Shown here: piece after piece, positions 7,268 through 13,918 of the stretch
Layout of the letters: every line of letters begins with the position of its first letter
Numbering within the stretch: the stretch's first letter is position 1
Assembly (NCBI RefSeq): GCF_900564145.1
Contig: NZ_UOOB01000001.1
Location: forward strand, 1,862,754 to 1,926,753
Source: Comamonas sp. lk
Lineage (GTDB): Bacteria > Pseudomonadota > Gammaproteobacteria > Burkholderiales > Burkholderiaceae_C
Direction: 5' to 3'
DNA: 64,000 bases
The notes under the pieces: generated by a model
Told to the model about the DNA's origin: nothing
Seen by the model: the letters and a program-made list of their open reading frames with translations, nothing else
Database searches by the model: none
Position numbers and translations under genes: made by a program

Positions 7268-8482
7268 CTAATTCTTCTGTTGGGCTATATTCTTTAACTC
7301 GTCGGGAGAAATAAGTTCTTTCTTGATGCCATCCATTAAAACAAATGGCTGCAATAGCGGGTTGATAAAGCGAAAGCGATATCTTCTAGTGGTTCCAGTT
7401 CGCTGAAGCACTGGACCTCTACCTGGCTCACAGAATGCATTCAAATGTTGAGAGAATGCAGGGATTTCATATGCTTTGTGCATTATCTTAGAAAGCGGAG
7501 CTCGTACATCCACAGCAGCAAAATATCCAAGTCCATCTTGCTCAGCAAGACTGCAGGCCAAAAGCACCTGTGGGTACAGGTTCTCGCGCGGACTATTGGT
7601 GGCTTTATGGTGTGCGCTAATAATGCTCTGTTGTGCCTTTGAGAGAGCTTTGTCTATAGCCGCGCGGACGTCTTTTTCCGTAACTTCTGTTCTATCATTT
7701 GTCGCAGAATTTTGACCCGCGCTTTGGGTTAGTAGGTGCGTGTAGTGTGGAAGTCCTTGAGACAATGCAGTAATGCCATTGCAGGCATCATCTGTAATTG
7801 TCATTTGTGCACCATTCAATCCTTTTTTAATAATCTCTGTCAGTTCGTCTTTCGACATTCTCGGCATGCGAATTTGTACCAAGGCCCTCTCTATGCTCTC
7901 GTGCTCTTTGATCAAACTATCGACTGAATCAGCAACCCCAACGAGAAGAACCGTCGAGTCGATGGCATGATCTGAAAGGGTTTTGATTGTGTCTGCTAGC
8001 GCAGTGGTTACACCTTGTGAGGTTATTCTATCGAGCTCATCAATCACAACAATAGTCTTTGGAAGACGACTAAGAATATGCCGTATGTCGTCTGGCGTTA
8101 ATTGAGTTGTTGGGAGCTTGCCTAGAAAACTAACGTCAATATTGTCGGTTGTTCCATCTGGGTTCTTTTGATTGATTGATAGAACAATTTCTCTAAATAT
8201 TTTTCTCCAAAGAGAGTCAAATGTCATCGTTTGATCGCAGTTTATGGCGCCCACAATGGTACGCTTGCCGCGAATGCTTATGCCACTTGATATCACGCGT
8301 GCGAGAGATGTTTTACCTACGCCACGCTCTCCAAAAAGGATGGCATGTTGACCCTTTTGGTTCACAGCGTTTAGTACATCAGTAAGCTGAGAGATTCGGC
8401 CAGAAAACAGCGATTGGTTGTCGATGGGAGCGCTAGGGCTGAACGCTGAGGCAAGAAGATCAAGGCGATGCATGTCCGGCAT
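7268..8482 (-). CDS. Orc1/Cdc6-like AAA+ P-loop ATPase, probable cargo
   Basis: A 404-residue protein. Walker A is GERGVGKTSLARV near residue 53 and Walker B is TIVVIDELDRI near residue 150; SQGLPHYTHLL fits the sensor-2 region. The C-terminal third (LACSLAEQDGLGYFAAVDV, YRFRFINPLLQPFV) looks like a winged-helix domain. GGAG precedes the ATG. AT-rich relative to the core and convergent with the PutAbiC-like gene 29 bases away. Single ATPases like this are common in defence loci, but its action is unknown. Confidence 0.65.
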   Translation of the reverse strand: MPDMHRLDLLASAFSPSAPIDNQSLFSGRISQLTDVLNAVNQKGQHAILFGERGVGKTSLARVISSGISIRGKRTIVGAINCDQTMTFDSLWRKIFREIVLSINQKNPDGTTDNIDVSFLGKLPTTQLTPDDIRHILSRLPKTIVVIDELDRITSQGVTTALADTIKTLSDHAIDSTVLLVGVADSVDSLIKEHESIERALVQIRMPRMSKDELTEIIKKGLNGAQMTITDDACNGITALSQGLPHYTHLLTQSAGQNSATNDRTEVTEKDVRAAIDKALSKAQQSIISAHHKATNSPRENLYPQVLLACSLAEQDGLGYFAAVDVRAPLSKIMHKAYEIPAFSQHLNAFCEPGRGPVLQRTGTTRRYRFRFINPLLQPFVLMDGIKKELISPDELKNIAQQKN

Positions 8483-8523
8483 ACGTTCTCCATAACTTAG
8501 GTGTGAGTGATTCTATGACGTGC

Positions 8524-8556
8524 TCGCCAACTAAGTGGGGTGTTTCGCCAACTTAA
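8524..8556. repeat. Two direct repeats upstream of the ATPase gene
   Basis: TCGCCAACT(A/T) occurs at 8524 and 8545, exactly 21 bases or two helical turns apart, about 45-75 bases upstream of the ATPase start. The layout suggests a regulator binding site; no regulator is identified. Confidence 0.35.
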
Positions 8557-8740
8557 GCTAACTTGAGCGCAATAGTACTGCAAGCGCCGCGCTGCGGGGC
8601 GCGTGGTGACACCATTCCCACGGAGCGCTCTTGGGGGCGCCGCATTCGGCAAAGACTGTCTTTGGCAGGGCATCTTCCAACGCTTGCAGAACGCCTTGCC
8701 AGCTCTCGGCAATGCGGTAAATGATCATGCTCTTGAACAT
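8553..8740 (-). pseudogene. rdgC: 5' remnant of rdgC
   Basis: The frame from 8740 reads MFKSMIIYRIAESWQG, then ALEDALPKTVFAECGAP, the N-terminus of the recombination-associated protein RdgC, which starts MFKN, IxYRI and has E-x-AL before F-x-CGA. After about 45 residues the similarity continues in another frame (RSVGMVSPRA, compare KSVGWVPPRG) and ends before 8553. RdgC is normally about 300 residues, so this is a frameshifted, truncated fragment. The missing part was replaced by the ATPase cassette. GGAG still precedes the ATG. Confidence 0.7.
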
Positions 8741-8821
8741 TGGAGCTCCAAAATTGAAAAACCAGTACTGTGGCTGGATACAAACCGCAGCAAGAAGGCG
8801 AACCCAAGCTACGATTGACGA

Positions 8822-9292
8822 ATGAATAAAAATCATTCTGAAGACGTCCTCAGGGCTATCGAACCCGTCATGAATAGGATGGAAGAGCGCCATTGGGCAG
8901 CTGGAAAACCTGAGGGTTATGGCGGCGCGGGCGCGGCGCTCGCCATTGCTCTTGTGGTTATGCAAATCAAATTGGACGACGGTTGGCGAACCGCCTCGCT
9001 GGCATTTTCGGCACTGTCTATTCCAATTTGGATAGGAATAGCGCAGATCAGCTCATTGCGAGAAATGTGGAACGTAAATCACAAAGAGCATCCGGCATTG
9101 AGTAAAAATGTAGTGAGCACTTCTGGATTTTTTGTCGTCGCCGCTTTAATGCTGTTCACTGCCGTTTGCTGTCTGCTTGCATCATTCAGCACGCTAATTG
9201 CAGCTCTTTTCTTAGTGTTTGGCGCCGTTGTTAGTGCATTTGTCATGAGATACCTGTTACAGGTTCAGCGTGTTCTTTTTAACCATCGATGA
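8822..9292 (+). CDS. Multi-span membrane protein, cargo
   Basis: A 156-residue protein with a charged start (MNKNHSEDVLRAIEPVMNRM) and four predicted transmembrane helices: about residues 35-50, 58-75, 102-122 and 125-145. It runs opposite to its neighbours, is AT-richer than the core and interrupts the leftward array, so it looks like acquired cargo. Its end overlaps the last bases of a minus-strand mini-gene. No family recognised; membrane effectors of exclusion systems are one option. Confidence 0.55.
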   Translation: MNKNHSEDVLRAIEPVMNRMEERHWAAGKPEGYGGAGAALAIALVVMQIKLDDGWRTASLAFSALSIPIWIGIAQISSLREMWNVNHKEHPALSKNVVSTSGFFVVAALMLFTAVCCLLASFSTLIAALFLVFGAVVSAFVMRYLLQVQRVLFNHR

Positions 9293-9371
9293 TGGGGTGT
9301 TGCCGAGCATTGACTACAGTCACATCGACTTGACCGGGGAATGCCATAGCTGAGCGCGTTGGCGTGGTCAT
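9279..9371 (-). CDS. 30-residue peptide, probably a truncated gene
   Basis: The ATG overlaps the stop of the upstream gene (ATGA), giving MTTPTRSAMAFPGQVDVTVV and a stop at 9279 that falls inside the end of the plus-strand cargo gene. The coupled start suggests that a longer gene once followed and was cut by the cargo insertion. Low confidence that the peptide itself works. Confidence 0.3.
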   Translation of the reverse strand: MTTPTRSAMAFPGQVDVTVVNARQHPIIDG

Positions 9372-9586
9372 GGTTTCTCTTTGAGGCAGTGCACTGTCTT
9401 CTCATCGATCCATTCCGCGTGCATACCTGGGCAGGCAAACGCATCACGGGCAGCCATGCGAATCGCGCCAGGAGGGGAAGGGGGCTCACTGGTTTCAGCG
9501 TTCGCCTGTGCCGGGCCGGTGGCCCAAAGCATCAGCAGGAGCACTGAGCAGAAGGCAAGCGTGATGACGCCAAGGAGCTTGATCAT
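9368..9586 (-). CDS. Small exported or membrane-anchored protein, unknown
   Basis: A 72-residue protein with an N-terminal hydrophobic segment (LLGVITLAFCSVLLLMLW) ending near ATGPAQANA, compatible with a signal peptide or anchor. The mature part has two cysteines (AFACPGMHAEW, TVHCLKEKP) that could form a disulfide outside the cytoplasm. Its start overlaps the upstream stop by ATGA. Function unknown. Confidence 0.55.
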   Translation of the reverse strand: MIKLLGVITLAFCSVLLLMLWATGPAQANAETSEPPSPPGAIRMAARDAFACPGMHAEWIDEKTVHCLKEKP

Positions 9587-9918
9587 GGTGTTTCGTCCTC
9601 TTCAGGTTCGTCCTCGCAATGCATGGCGCAGCGGTGAATCAACAGGGAGCGATAGCCGGGGCTGTCGCCAGCTTCATTGCAGTCAATCTGGTGCACCGTG
9701 CCGCCGGCTTTGGTGCGCCGCGTGATGGCAAAGTCAGGAAGCCCGGGCAGGTGCTCCAGGCCAGGGATAGGCTTTTCGGAGCGCAAAGGCGTCTTGCCGC
9801 TCTGCTTTGCCATGCGTGCAGCGATCTTTGGGGCTACGCCAATGGCTTGCCCCAAGCGGGATGCGGTGGTGCCAGAGCCGAACACCTTCAAAAATTCAAA
9901 TGGATCAGAAAATTGCAT
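9583..9918 (-). CDS. Phage protein with HTH-like segment, unknown
   Basis: From the ATG at 9918 it encodes 111 residues (MQFSDPFEFLKVFGSG); a TTG at 9942 would add eight. TTASRLGQAIGVAPKIAARMAKQ looks like a small helix-turn-helix. The C-terminal half has Cys/His residues (HQIDCNEAG, IHRCAMHCEDE) that could bind a metal. Member of a chain of overlapping small leftward genes. Confidence 0.5.
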   Translation of the reverse strand: MQFSDPFEFLKVFGSGTTASRLGQAIGVAPKIAARMAKQSGKTPLRSEKPIPGLEHLPGLPDFAITRRTKAGGTVHQIDCNEAGDSPGYRSLLIHRCAMHCEDEPEEDETP

Positions 9919-9985
9919 GAAATTGACCTGTTGCGCTTGCAAATAAAGCGCAAGCAGCTATCAAAATTGATGCGATTTTCGGGTG

Positions 9986-10084
9986 TCAGAACGGCCAGGC
10001 GCTGGGGGTGCTGATCATGAGCACCACGGCCGCGCCCACCAGGCAGAAGAGGCCGAAGCCTGTCAGCGCCCACTGCACAGCCAT
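9986..10084 (-). CDS. 32-residue single-span membrane peptide
   Basis: MAVQWALTGFGLFCLVGAAV and a further VLMIS form one transmembrane helix with a short polar end. Its ATG overlaps the stop of the preceding 29-residue gene (TGATG), so it depends on coupled translation; no separate ribosome-binding site is seen. Too short for family assignment. Confidence 0.4.
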   Translation of the reverse strand: MAVQWALTGFGLFCLVGAAVVLMISTPSAWPF

Positions 10085-10173
10085 CAGAAGTTTTGTCCCA
10101 GGGTTGGGGCGAGCAGCAGCAGGGCTGCCAGAACTGCGGCCAGGAGCAGGGCGGGGATGTGCGGCCATTTCAC
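10084..10173 (-). CDS. 29-residue hydrophobic peptide
   Basis: GTG at 10173 overlaps the exonuclease stop (GTGA). The product is KWPHIP followed by a Leu/Ala-only helix (ALLLAAVLAALLLLAP) and TLGQNF. It is coupled at both ends, the downstream stop overlapping the next ATG. Such tiny membrane peptides are often missed in annotation. Function unknown. Confidence 0.4.
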   Translation of the reverse strand: MKWPHIPALLLAAVLAALLLLAPTLGQNF

Positions 10174-10739
10174 AGGCCCCCCGCAGCAAGCAGGTTTTGG
10201 TGCAGCGTGAGTGCTTTGGCCAACTGCTTGGCTTCGTGGCGCGCGTCATCGACGGCGATGTGCTTCACGCCCACAAACGCCCCTACGTCCTTTGCCGCGG
10301 AGTGCAGTTCAAGGATGGTTCGCATGTCGCGGTCGTTGCGCCAGTGCCAGGGCGGGATCTGGTCAACGAAATCGTAGAGGCTGCGCAGAATCACGTTGTC
10401 GAAGACCGATCCATTGCCCCACACGCGCACCGTTTCAATGTCTGCGACGCCTTTGACCCAGGCCGTGAAGTCGCGCAATGCCTGGGCCGGTAGTTCCGTC
10501 TGGGCGGCCATCACGGATGCATAGCGGGCCTCTGGGCATTGTTCGGCCCACCAGCGCATTGTTTCGGGATCTTCATGTCGCGGGAACTGCAGGTGCTGTG
10601 CCATCGGGATATGGAATTCGCCGGGCAGCAGCTGCAGGTCGGCGTCAAGTGCCACTGCACCAATGGAGGCCACGATGGCATTGGGCTTGGTGCTGCGGGA
10701 TTCGAGGTCGAGGACGATGTAAGGTGCTTTGGTGCTCAA
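10170..10739 (-). CDS. DEDD-type 3'-5' exonuclease
   Basis: A 189-residue protein. Exo I is IVLDLESRS (acid pair D and E), Exo II is in VWGNGSVFDNVILRSLYD, and the Exo III end is HIAVDDARHEAKQL (H and D five apart), the layout of the DEDDh phage and Rv2179c-like exonucleases. The likely start is TTG at 10739, with GGAG five bases away. An intrinsic terminator precedes it. It leads a chain of four smaller coupled genes. A role in DNA or RNA turnover during infection is inferred from the family. Confidence 0.8.
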   Translation of the reverse strand: MSTKAPYIVLDLESRSTKPNAIVASIGAVALDADLQLLPGEFHIPMAQHLQFPRHEDPETMRWWAEQCPEARYASVMAAQTELPAQALRDFTAWVKGVADIETVRVWGNGSVFDNVILRSLYDFVDQIPPWHWRNDRDMRTILELHSAAKDVGAFVGVKHIAVDDARHEAKQLAKALTLHQNLLAAGGL

Positions 10740-10752
10740 AGGAAACTCCAAT

Positions 10753-10784
10753 GAAAAAAGCCCGCGAGCGGTTGCTGCGGGCTT
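10753..10784 (-). terminator. Intrinsic terminator upstream of the exonuclease gene
   Basis: On the minus strand GCCCGC, an 11-base loop and GCGGGC are followed by six T. It is immediately upstream of the exonuclease ribosome-binding site, so transcripts from pL would end here unless antiterminated. Confidence 0.65.
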
Positions 10785-10905
10785 GAATAAAGAGCCGGTG
10801 CCCTTTCGGGGCATGCCTGGGGAAGAAGGGTTGGAGGGAGGAGACAGAGAAGCCACCCCAGGCCCGGCTGGAAACTAGAATGGGTCAACACACTGGAGGT
10901 GCTTC

Positions 10906-11166
10906 ATGACCCAGGAGGAAACAGGCGCATTCACTGCGCTGTCGATGATCTTGACGGCAGTTGTCAAGGCACTGCCACCCGAGACTGCGCATCAGGTGGC
11001 GAGAGAACTGCGTGCGGCACAACTGGATGCCAAGCATCAGGACGGACCTGATAGAACAGAGCCGGAATTCAGGCTTGGCCGCGATCACTTGGTGAATGCG
11101 TATCGCGAGCTTCTCAAGAACGTGTCTGAGGGCAACGTTTACCTTGTCGGTGGTGGAAAGAAATAA
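10906..11166 (+). CDS. Small plus-strand protein, unknown
   Basis: An 86-residue helical protein beginning MTQEETGAFTALSMILTAVV. GGAGG lies six bases before the ATG. It is the only plus-strand gene between 9.3 and 13.7 kb and has no visible partner; a TAGAAT sequence at 10876 may be a -10 element. Probable single-gene cargo. No family recognised. Confidence 0.55.
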   Translation: MTQEETGAFTALSMILTAVVKALPPETAHQVARELRAAQLDAKHQDGPDRTEPEFRLGRDHLVNAYRELLKNVSEGNVYLVGGGKK

Positions 11167-11322
11167 ATCTGACTTTCCATCTGGTGTGACCACTTTCGCC
11201 AACGACGCGGAAGCCGCGCCGAAGTCCTCAATTGCCGCATGCTCAGGCTTATTCCTGTGCAGACGTACCCGCTAGAGTGGTCACGCCGGATGGCTGCCGC
11301 TTACGCCGGCAAGTCGAGTGGG

Positions 11323-11724
11323 TCAGGCAGCTGAGTCAGCAACGACCTTGGTGAAAGTTCGCTTCGTAGTCATAACTTGCTCCTCTGTGCAAGTGAGGTC
11401 GTAGGCGTCACTCATCCAGTCGAGGGCTTCTGGCTCGCCGTGCTTACCGCCTCCATACCAGTAGTTCCAGCCAACCCACGATCCATCGGGCATCCGAGCA
11501 GCGACGGAGTTGCATTCGTAATGGCGCGAGTGGGGAGTTGGGAAGTCTGTTTCTTGGCAGGTGCAGCGTATTTCGTTGCGGGCGTCCTGCAGTTCCCAGT
11601 TTTGGTTGTTGTCGTCGTAGAGTCGATCAACGTTCTCGGCGGTGATCGCGCCGGGGTCGGCGATGTTCTCGAATGCAACTGCCTTCAGCAGAATCGCCCA
11701 CTTCAACTTCTGTACTGGTGTCAT
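11323..11724 (-). CDS. Phage protein with Trp/Gly-rich motif, unknown
   Basis: A 133-residue protein starting MTPVQKLKWAILLKAVAFEN after AGGAG. The centre has CTCQETDFPTPHSRHYECNS and the Trp/Gly-rich GSWVGWNYWYGGGKHGEPEA; this Trp/Gly block occurs in small phage proteins of unknown role. The pair of Cys and His residues could bind metal. An intrinsic terminator sits between its start and the next gene upstream. Confidence 0.6.
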   Translation of the reverse strand: MTPVQKLKWAILLKAVAFENIADPGAITAENVDRLYDDNNQNWELQDARNEIRCTCQETDFPTPHSRHYECNSVAARMPDGSWVGWNYWYGGGKHGEPEALDWMSDAYDLTCTEEQVMTTKRTFTKVVADSAA

Positions 11725-11735
11725 CTGGCACTCCT

Positions 11736-11775
11736 TGAAAAAACAAAAGCGCCCTCGGGTGAAGACGCTTTTGTT
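11736..11775 (-). terminator. Intrinsic terminator
   Basis: On the minus strand AACAAAAGCG (11775-11766), a 14-base loop, CGCTTTTGTT (11751-11742) and then TTTTC. Ten-base perfect stem. It ends about 12 bases before the start of the 11323-11724 gene. Confidence 0.6.
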
Positions 11776-11857
11776 TTGGCCCCGCTTAGCCCTGCGGGGG
11801 AAGGCACATGCATGCCGCATGCTGGCTACTCGCTCACATTTCAGAATCTCCGGGCGC

Positions 11858-11908
11858 AAAAAAGCCACCTCAAGGGTGGCCGGTAAAAGAAAACCCGCTC
11901 AAGGCGGG
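11858..11908 (-). terminator. Two tandem intrinsic terminators
   Basis: The first on the minus strand is CCCGC, 5-base loop, GCGGG, then TTTTCTTTT (11908-11888). The second is GCCACC, 5-base loop, GGTGGC, then six T (11880-11858). Both share the loop sequence CTTGA. They directly follow the 59-residue gene. Confidence 0.65.
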
Positions 11909-11914
11909 CATGGA

Positions 11915-12094
11915 TCAGTCGATGAAGCCGAGTTCGCGCAGAGCTTCCGTTTCTTGGGTGTACTCAGCGTCCTCAATCAGCAGCGTGCCGTCTGGCGCAT
12001 ACACATTACGCTGGGGCGCGCCCATGGGTTGCTCAATGCGCTCGACTTTGTAGCCGTGCCGCTCCCATATTTCGGTAGTGTTGATGCGTGTCAT
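11915..12094 (-). CDS. 59-residue phage protein, unknown
   Basis: The ATG at 12094 opens MTRINTTEIWERHGYKVERI, followed by MGAPQRNVYAPDGTLLIED and a helical acidic end LRELGFID. The regular alternation and the stop placed just before tandem terminators support a real gene. Ribosome binding is weak (GTGACTCC). No family recognised. Confidence 0.5.
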   Translation of the reverse strand: MTRINTTEIWERHGYKVERIEQPMGAPQRNVYAPDGTLLIEDAEYTQETEALRELGFID

Positions 12095-12202
12095 GGAGTC
12101 ACTTTACTCAAACCGCAGCCCTGCACGCAAGGCTCTGGTTTGCGCCCCTGATGTCGTTCAGGGGCTGGCGCTACTTGCGCAGATGTGAGTGATCACCTGG
12201 GG

Positions 12203-12508
12203 TCAGAGTGCCAGGCGGCGGTCCAGATCCTGTAGGTCTGAGTAGGAGGCGCGCAGAAATTCGGTAAGGCCGTCGATCTTTAGCACCAGCGGAGCAGGCT
12301 GCGCTTGGGATTCCTTGCCTTGAGGACTAACAGCGCCTACGCCAGTCGGGATCAGGATGGGATCAAGACGGGTGCACATTCGGCTCACGATATCGCGCAG
12401 CTGACATGTCTGCGATTCCAAGCGGCTCAGGGCTTCCTCAACTTGGGTGGCTTTAGGGACTGGAGCCGGGTCATGCTGAGCTTGGTTTTCATACAGCGCT
12501 TGTTTCAC
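12203..12508 (-). CDS. Coiled-coil phage protein, unknown
   Basis: A 101-residue protein, MKQALYENQAQHDPAPVPKA, then a coiled coil (QVEEALSRLESQTCQLRDIV) and a second helical part (IDGLTEFLRASYSDLQDLDR). GGAAAACACC lies before the ATG. It is among the first genes downstream of the leftward promoter. No specific function can be read. Confidence 0.5.
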   Translation of the reverse strand: MKQALYENQAQHDPAPVPKATQVEEALSRLESQTCQLRDIVSRMCTRLDPILIPTGVGAVSPQGKESQAQPAPLVLKIDGLTEFLRASYSDLQDLDRRLAL

Positions 12509-12719
12509 GGTGTTTTCCTTTGGTGGTGGTCAAACCGCAGCGCCCTAAATTAAGACGCTCTGGTTTGTGCCGGGATTCCAACCGGCATGGCACGTTTCTT
12601 TTCTTGGCGCGCCTGCGCCTCACCCCCGTACTTAGCCCCAGGGTCTGGACTTCGCGTGACCTTTGATGTTCCTGTTGCCGATCCCATCCGGGGGCAGAGC
12701 AGTACTGACTACAGCGCAC
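12489..12719 (-). CDS. Arginine-rich open frame in the position of an antiterminator (uncertain)
   Basis: A GTG-initiated 76-residue frame first downstream of the leftward promoter, containing STGVRRRRAKKRNVPCR. Lambda-type N proteins occupy this position and carry short arginine-rich RNA-binding motifs. The start lacks a good ribosome-binding site, and the frame overlaps the next gene by 20 bases. Reported only because the intrinsic terminators farther left imply some antitermination device. Confidence 0.2.
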   Translation of the reverse strand: MRCSQYCSAPGWDRQQEHQRSREVQTLGLSTGVRRRRAKKRNVPCRLESRHKPERLNLGRCGLTTTKGKHRETSAV

Positions 12720-12857
12720 GACGACCTTTTGTATCCCGCTGCCGCCCGCGGTGCCCTGTGTTTATCCAGCCGTGCTGCTGCATGAGCATGAACCTGGGAG
12801 CTAGCTCGATCACTCGGCACCCAGCGCCAGCAACACGGTGATTGCGGCGACGGATGG

Positions 12858-12886
12858 ATTTAAACATGGTGTTCTACGCATGTCAA
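12858..12886 (-). promoter_or_regulatory. Leftward early promoter (pL-like)
   Basis: On the minus strand TTGACA (12886-12881), a 17-base spacer and TTAAAT (12863-12858). It fires towards the leftward accessory genes. One operator lies in the spacer and a second overlaps the -35, so the repressor should shut it off. Confidence 0.75.
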
Positions 12887-12908
12887 CATAGTGTTTTAAC
12901 ATGGTGTT
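12863..12908. promoter_or_regulatory. Repressor operators, left cluster (three sites)
   Basis: AACA-N3-TGTT palindromes lie at 12863-12873 (TGG centre), 12885-12895 (TAG) and 12898-12908 (TGG). Centres are 22 and 13 bases apart. A matching trio lies on the other side of the repressor gene in mirror order. Identity of the binding protein is inferred from position. Confidence 0.8.
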
Positions 12909-12920
12909 TTATTTTGGGCG

Positions 12921-12944
12921 TGAAAAAGCCCGCCTAAGCGGGCT
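12921..12944 (-). terminator. Terminator after the repressor gene
   Basis: On the minus strand AGCCCGC, 4-base loop, GCGGGCT, then TTTTC, 20 bases beyond the repressor stop. It separates repressor transcription from the leftward operon. Confidence 0.75.
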
Positions 12945-12963
12945 GATGTCATGGCGGTAAGGC

Positions 12964-13626
12964 TTAGAAGACCATGGCGTCAGGGCCAACACAGCCAGCT
13001 ACCCGGTCAACGCACTCGATGTCCTCTTTGCTGATCGTCATTGGCTCGTAGCCGTTGTTGATGCTCACGAACTGCATTTCATCGCCTCGAGTCCAGTTGA
13101 ACTGCTTGAGCAAGCACTTTCCGTCAATCAGCTTGACGACTACGTCACGACCTGATTGCGCCTCAATGCTGGGAGTCACAACTACATACTCTCCAGCGCG
13201 GTAGCGAGGATGCATGGAGTCCCCTTTGATACGCAAAGCGTATGCCCGAGGGTCGCCAGTCCAGTACTCCACCCAGCCCTCAGTGCCGTTGTCTTGAACT
13301 AGATAGCCATCAGGTCCGCCGCGGACACTTCCTGTAACTGGGACGCGCCGAGATTTTTTCAGTTCAAGCGCTGGCTCAACGTTAGAGGGCTCGGTTGTTA
13401 TTGAGTCTGTTGTCATTGGTCCGGTGCCTTGTCGTAACCACTTCACGCTGATTCCCCGCTCTGCAGCGGCCACAAGGCCGTCGCTGGAGGGGCCTCGAGA
13501 CTCCCAGTTTTTTGCAGTCTGGGAGTTGGCTAGCCCCAGAAATTGGGAGACGTCCGTAGGCCCGATGTCGGACTTACCTGTGATATGGGCCACGGCCTGG
13601 TAAATGCGTTCGGTTACTGGATGCAT
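12964..13626 (-). CDS. CI-like lysogeny repressor, S24 autoprotease
   Basis: A 220-residue protein. The N-terminal helix-turn-helix lies around PTDVSQFLGLANSQTAKNWE. The C-terminal LexA/CI protease domain has the nucleophile Ser137 in RIKGDSMHP and the general base Lys174 in CLLKQF, 37 residues apart as in LexA. The probable cleavage site is in VTGSVRGG at residues 98-103. RecA-stimulated self-cleavage should induce the prophage. The gene is flanked on both sides by three AACA-N3-TGTT operators. The ATG at 13626 lies about 10 bases after a TTTAAA element with no ribosome-binding site, so the transcript may be nearly leaderless. Confidence 0.92.
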   Translation of the reverse strand: MHPVTERIYQAVAHITGKSDIGPTDVSQFLGLANSQTAKNWESRGPSSDGLVAAAERGISVKWLRQGTGPMTTDSITTEPSNVEPALELKKSRRVPVTGSVRGGPDGYLVQDNGTEGWVEYWTGDPRAYALRIKGDSMHPRYRAGEYVVVTPSIEAQSGRDVVVKLIDGKCLLKQFNWTRGDEMQFVSINNGYEPMTISKEDIECVDRVAGCVGPDAMVF

Positions 13627-13640
13627 AACAGTGATTTTTA

Positions 13641-13687
13641 AACTTATTGTTTAAACATGCTGTTGCGGTTAAGGTGAACATGGTGTT
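13641..13687. promoter_or_regulatory. Repressor operators, right cluster (three sites)
   Basis: AACT-TAT-TGTT at 13641-13651, AACA-TGC-TGTT at 13654-13664 and AACA-TGG-TGTT at 13677-13687. Centres are 13 and 23 bases apart, the mirror image of the left cluster. The first site has one mismatch to the half-site and overlaps the repressor gene's own -10-like TTTAAA. Confidence 0.8.
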
Positions 13688-13691
13688 TAAT
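13663..13691 (+). promoter_or_regulatory. Rightward early promoter (pR-like)
   Basis: TTGCGG (13663-13668), 17-base spacer, TTTAAT (13686-13691). Expected transcription start is about 13698, one base before the Cro-like ATG at 13699, so the first message is predicted to be leaderless. One operator overlaps the -35 and another lies across the spacer. Confidence 0.7.
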
Positions 13692-13698
13692 TGCTGGT

Positions 13699-13914
13699 AT
13701 GAATGCACCAGCTACTGAACTGATCAATCGTCTTGGTGGAAGCACCGCTGTTGCCAATCGACTCGGCTGGCGCTCACTCAATGGATCTCGCCGCGTCAAC
13801 AACTGGAAGCGCCGAGGAATTCCCCCGGCCGTGCAGTTGCACTACGACTGGCTCCGCCCACCAGCCGATCTGAAACAGCCATCCACTTCGACCACGGAGG
13901 CGGCGCATGGATAA
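13699..13914 (+). CDS. Cro-like repressor
   Basis: A 71-residue helix-turn-helix protein: INRLGGSTAVANRLGWRSLN, then SRRVNNWKRRGIPPAVQLHY, the layout of Cro/YdaS-type phage regulators. It is the first gene rightward from pR and diverges from the repressor, the classic Cro position. There is no Shine-Dalgarno sequence before the ATG, in line with a leaderless transcript. Its stop region contains the ATG of what should be the next gene (CATGGATAA), now interrupted by a minus-strand insertion. Confidence 0.8.
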   Translation: MNAPATELINRLGGSTAVANRLGWRSLNGSRRVNNWKRRGIPPAVQLHYDWLRPPADLKQPSTSTTEAAHG

Positions 13915-13918
13915 CCGT

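Noticed and set aside
12561..12586. tRNA 3'-end-like sequence on the minus strand (GGTTGGAATC and ACAAACCA)
   Set aside because: No matching acceptor strand, D-arm or anticodon arm upstream; it is just a small hairpin.
12709..12867. A 52-residue frame starting inside the left operator cluster
   Set aside because: Its ATG lies between the -35 and -10 of pL, upstream of the expected transcript start, and it has no ribosome-binding site.
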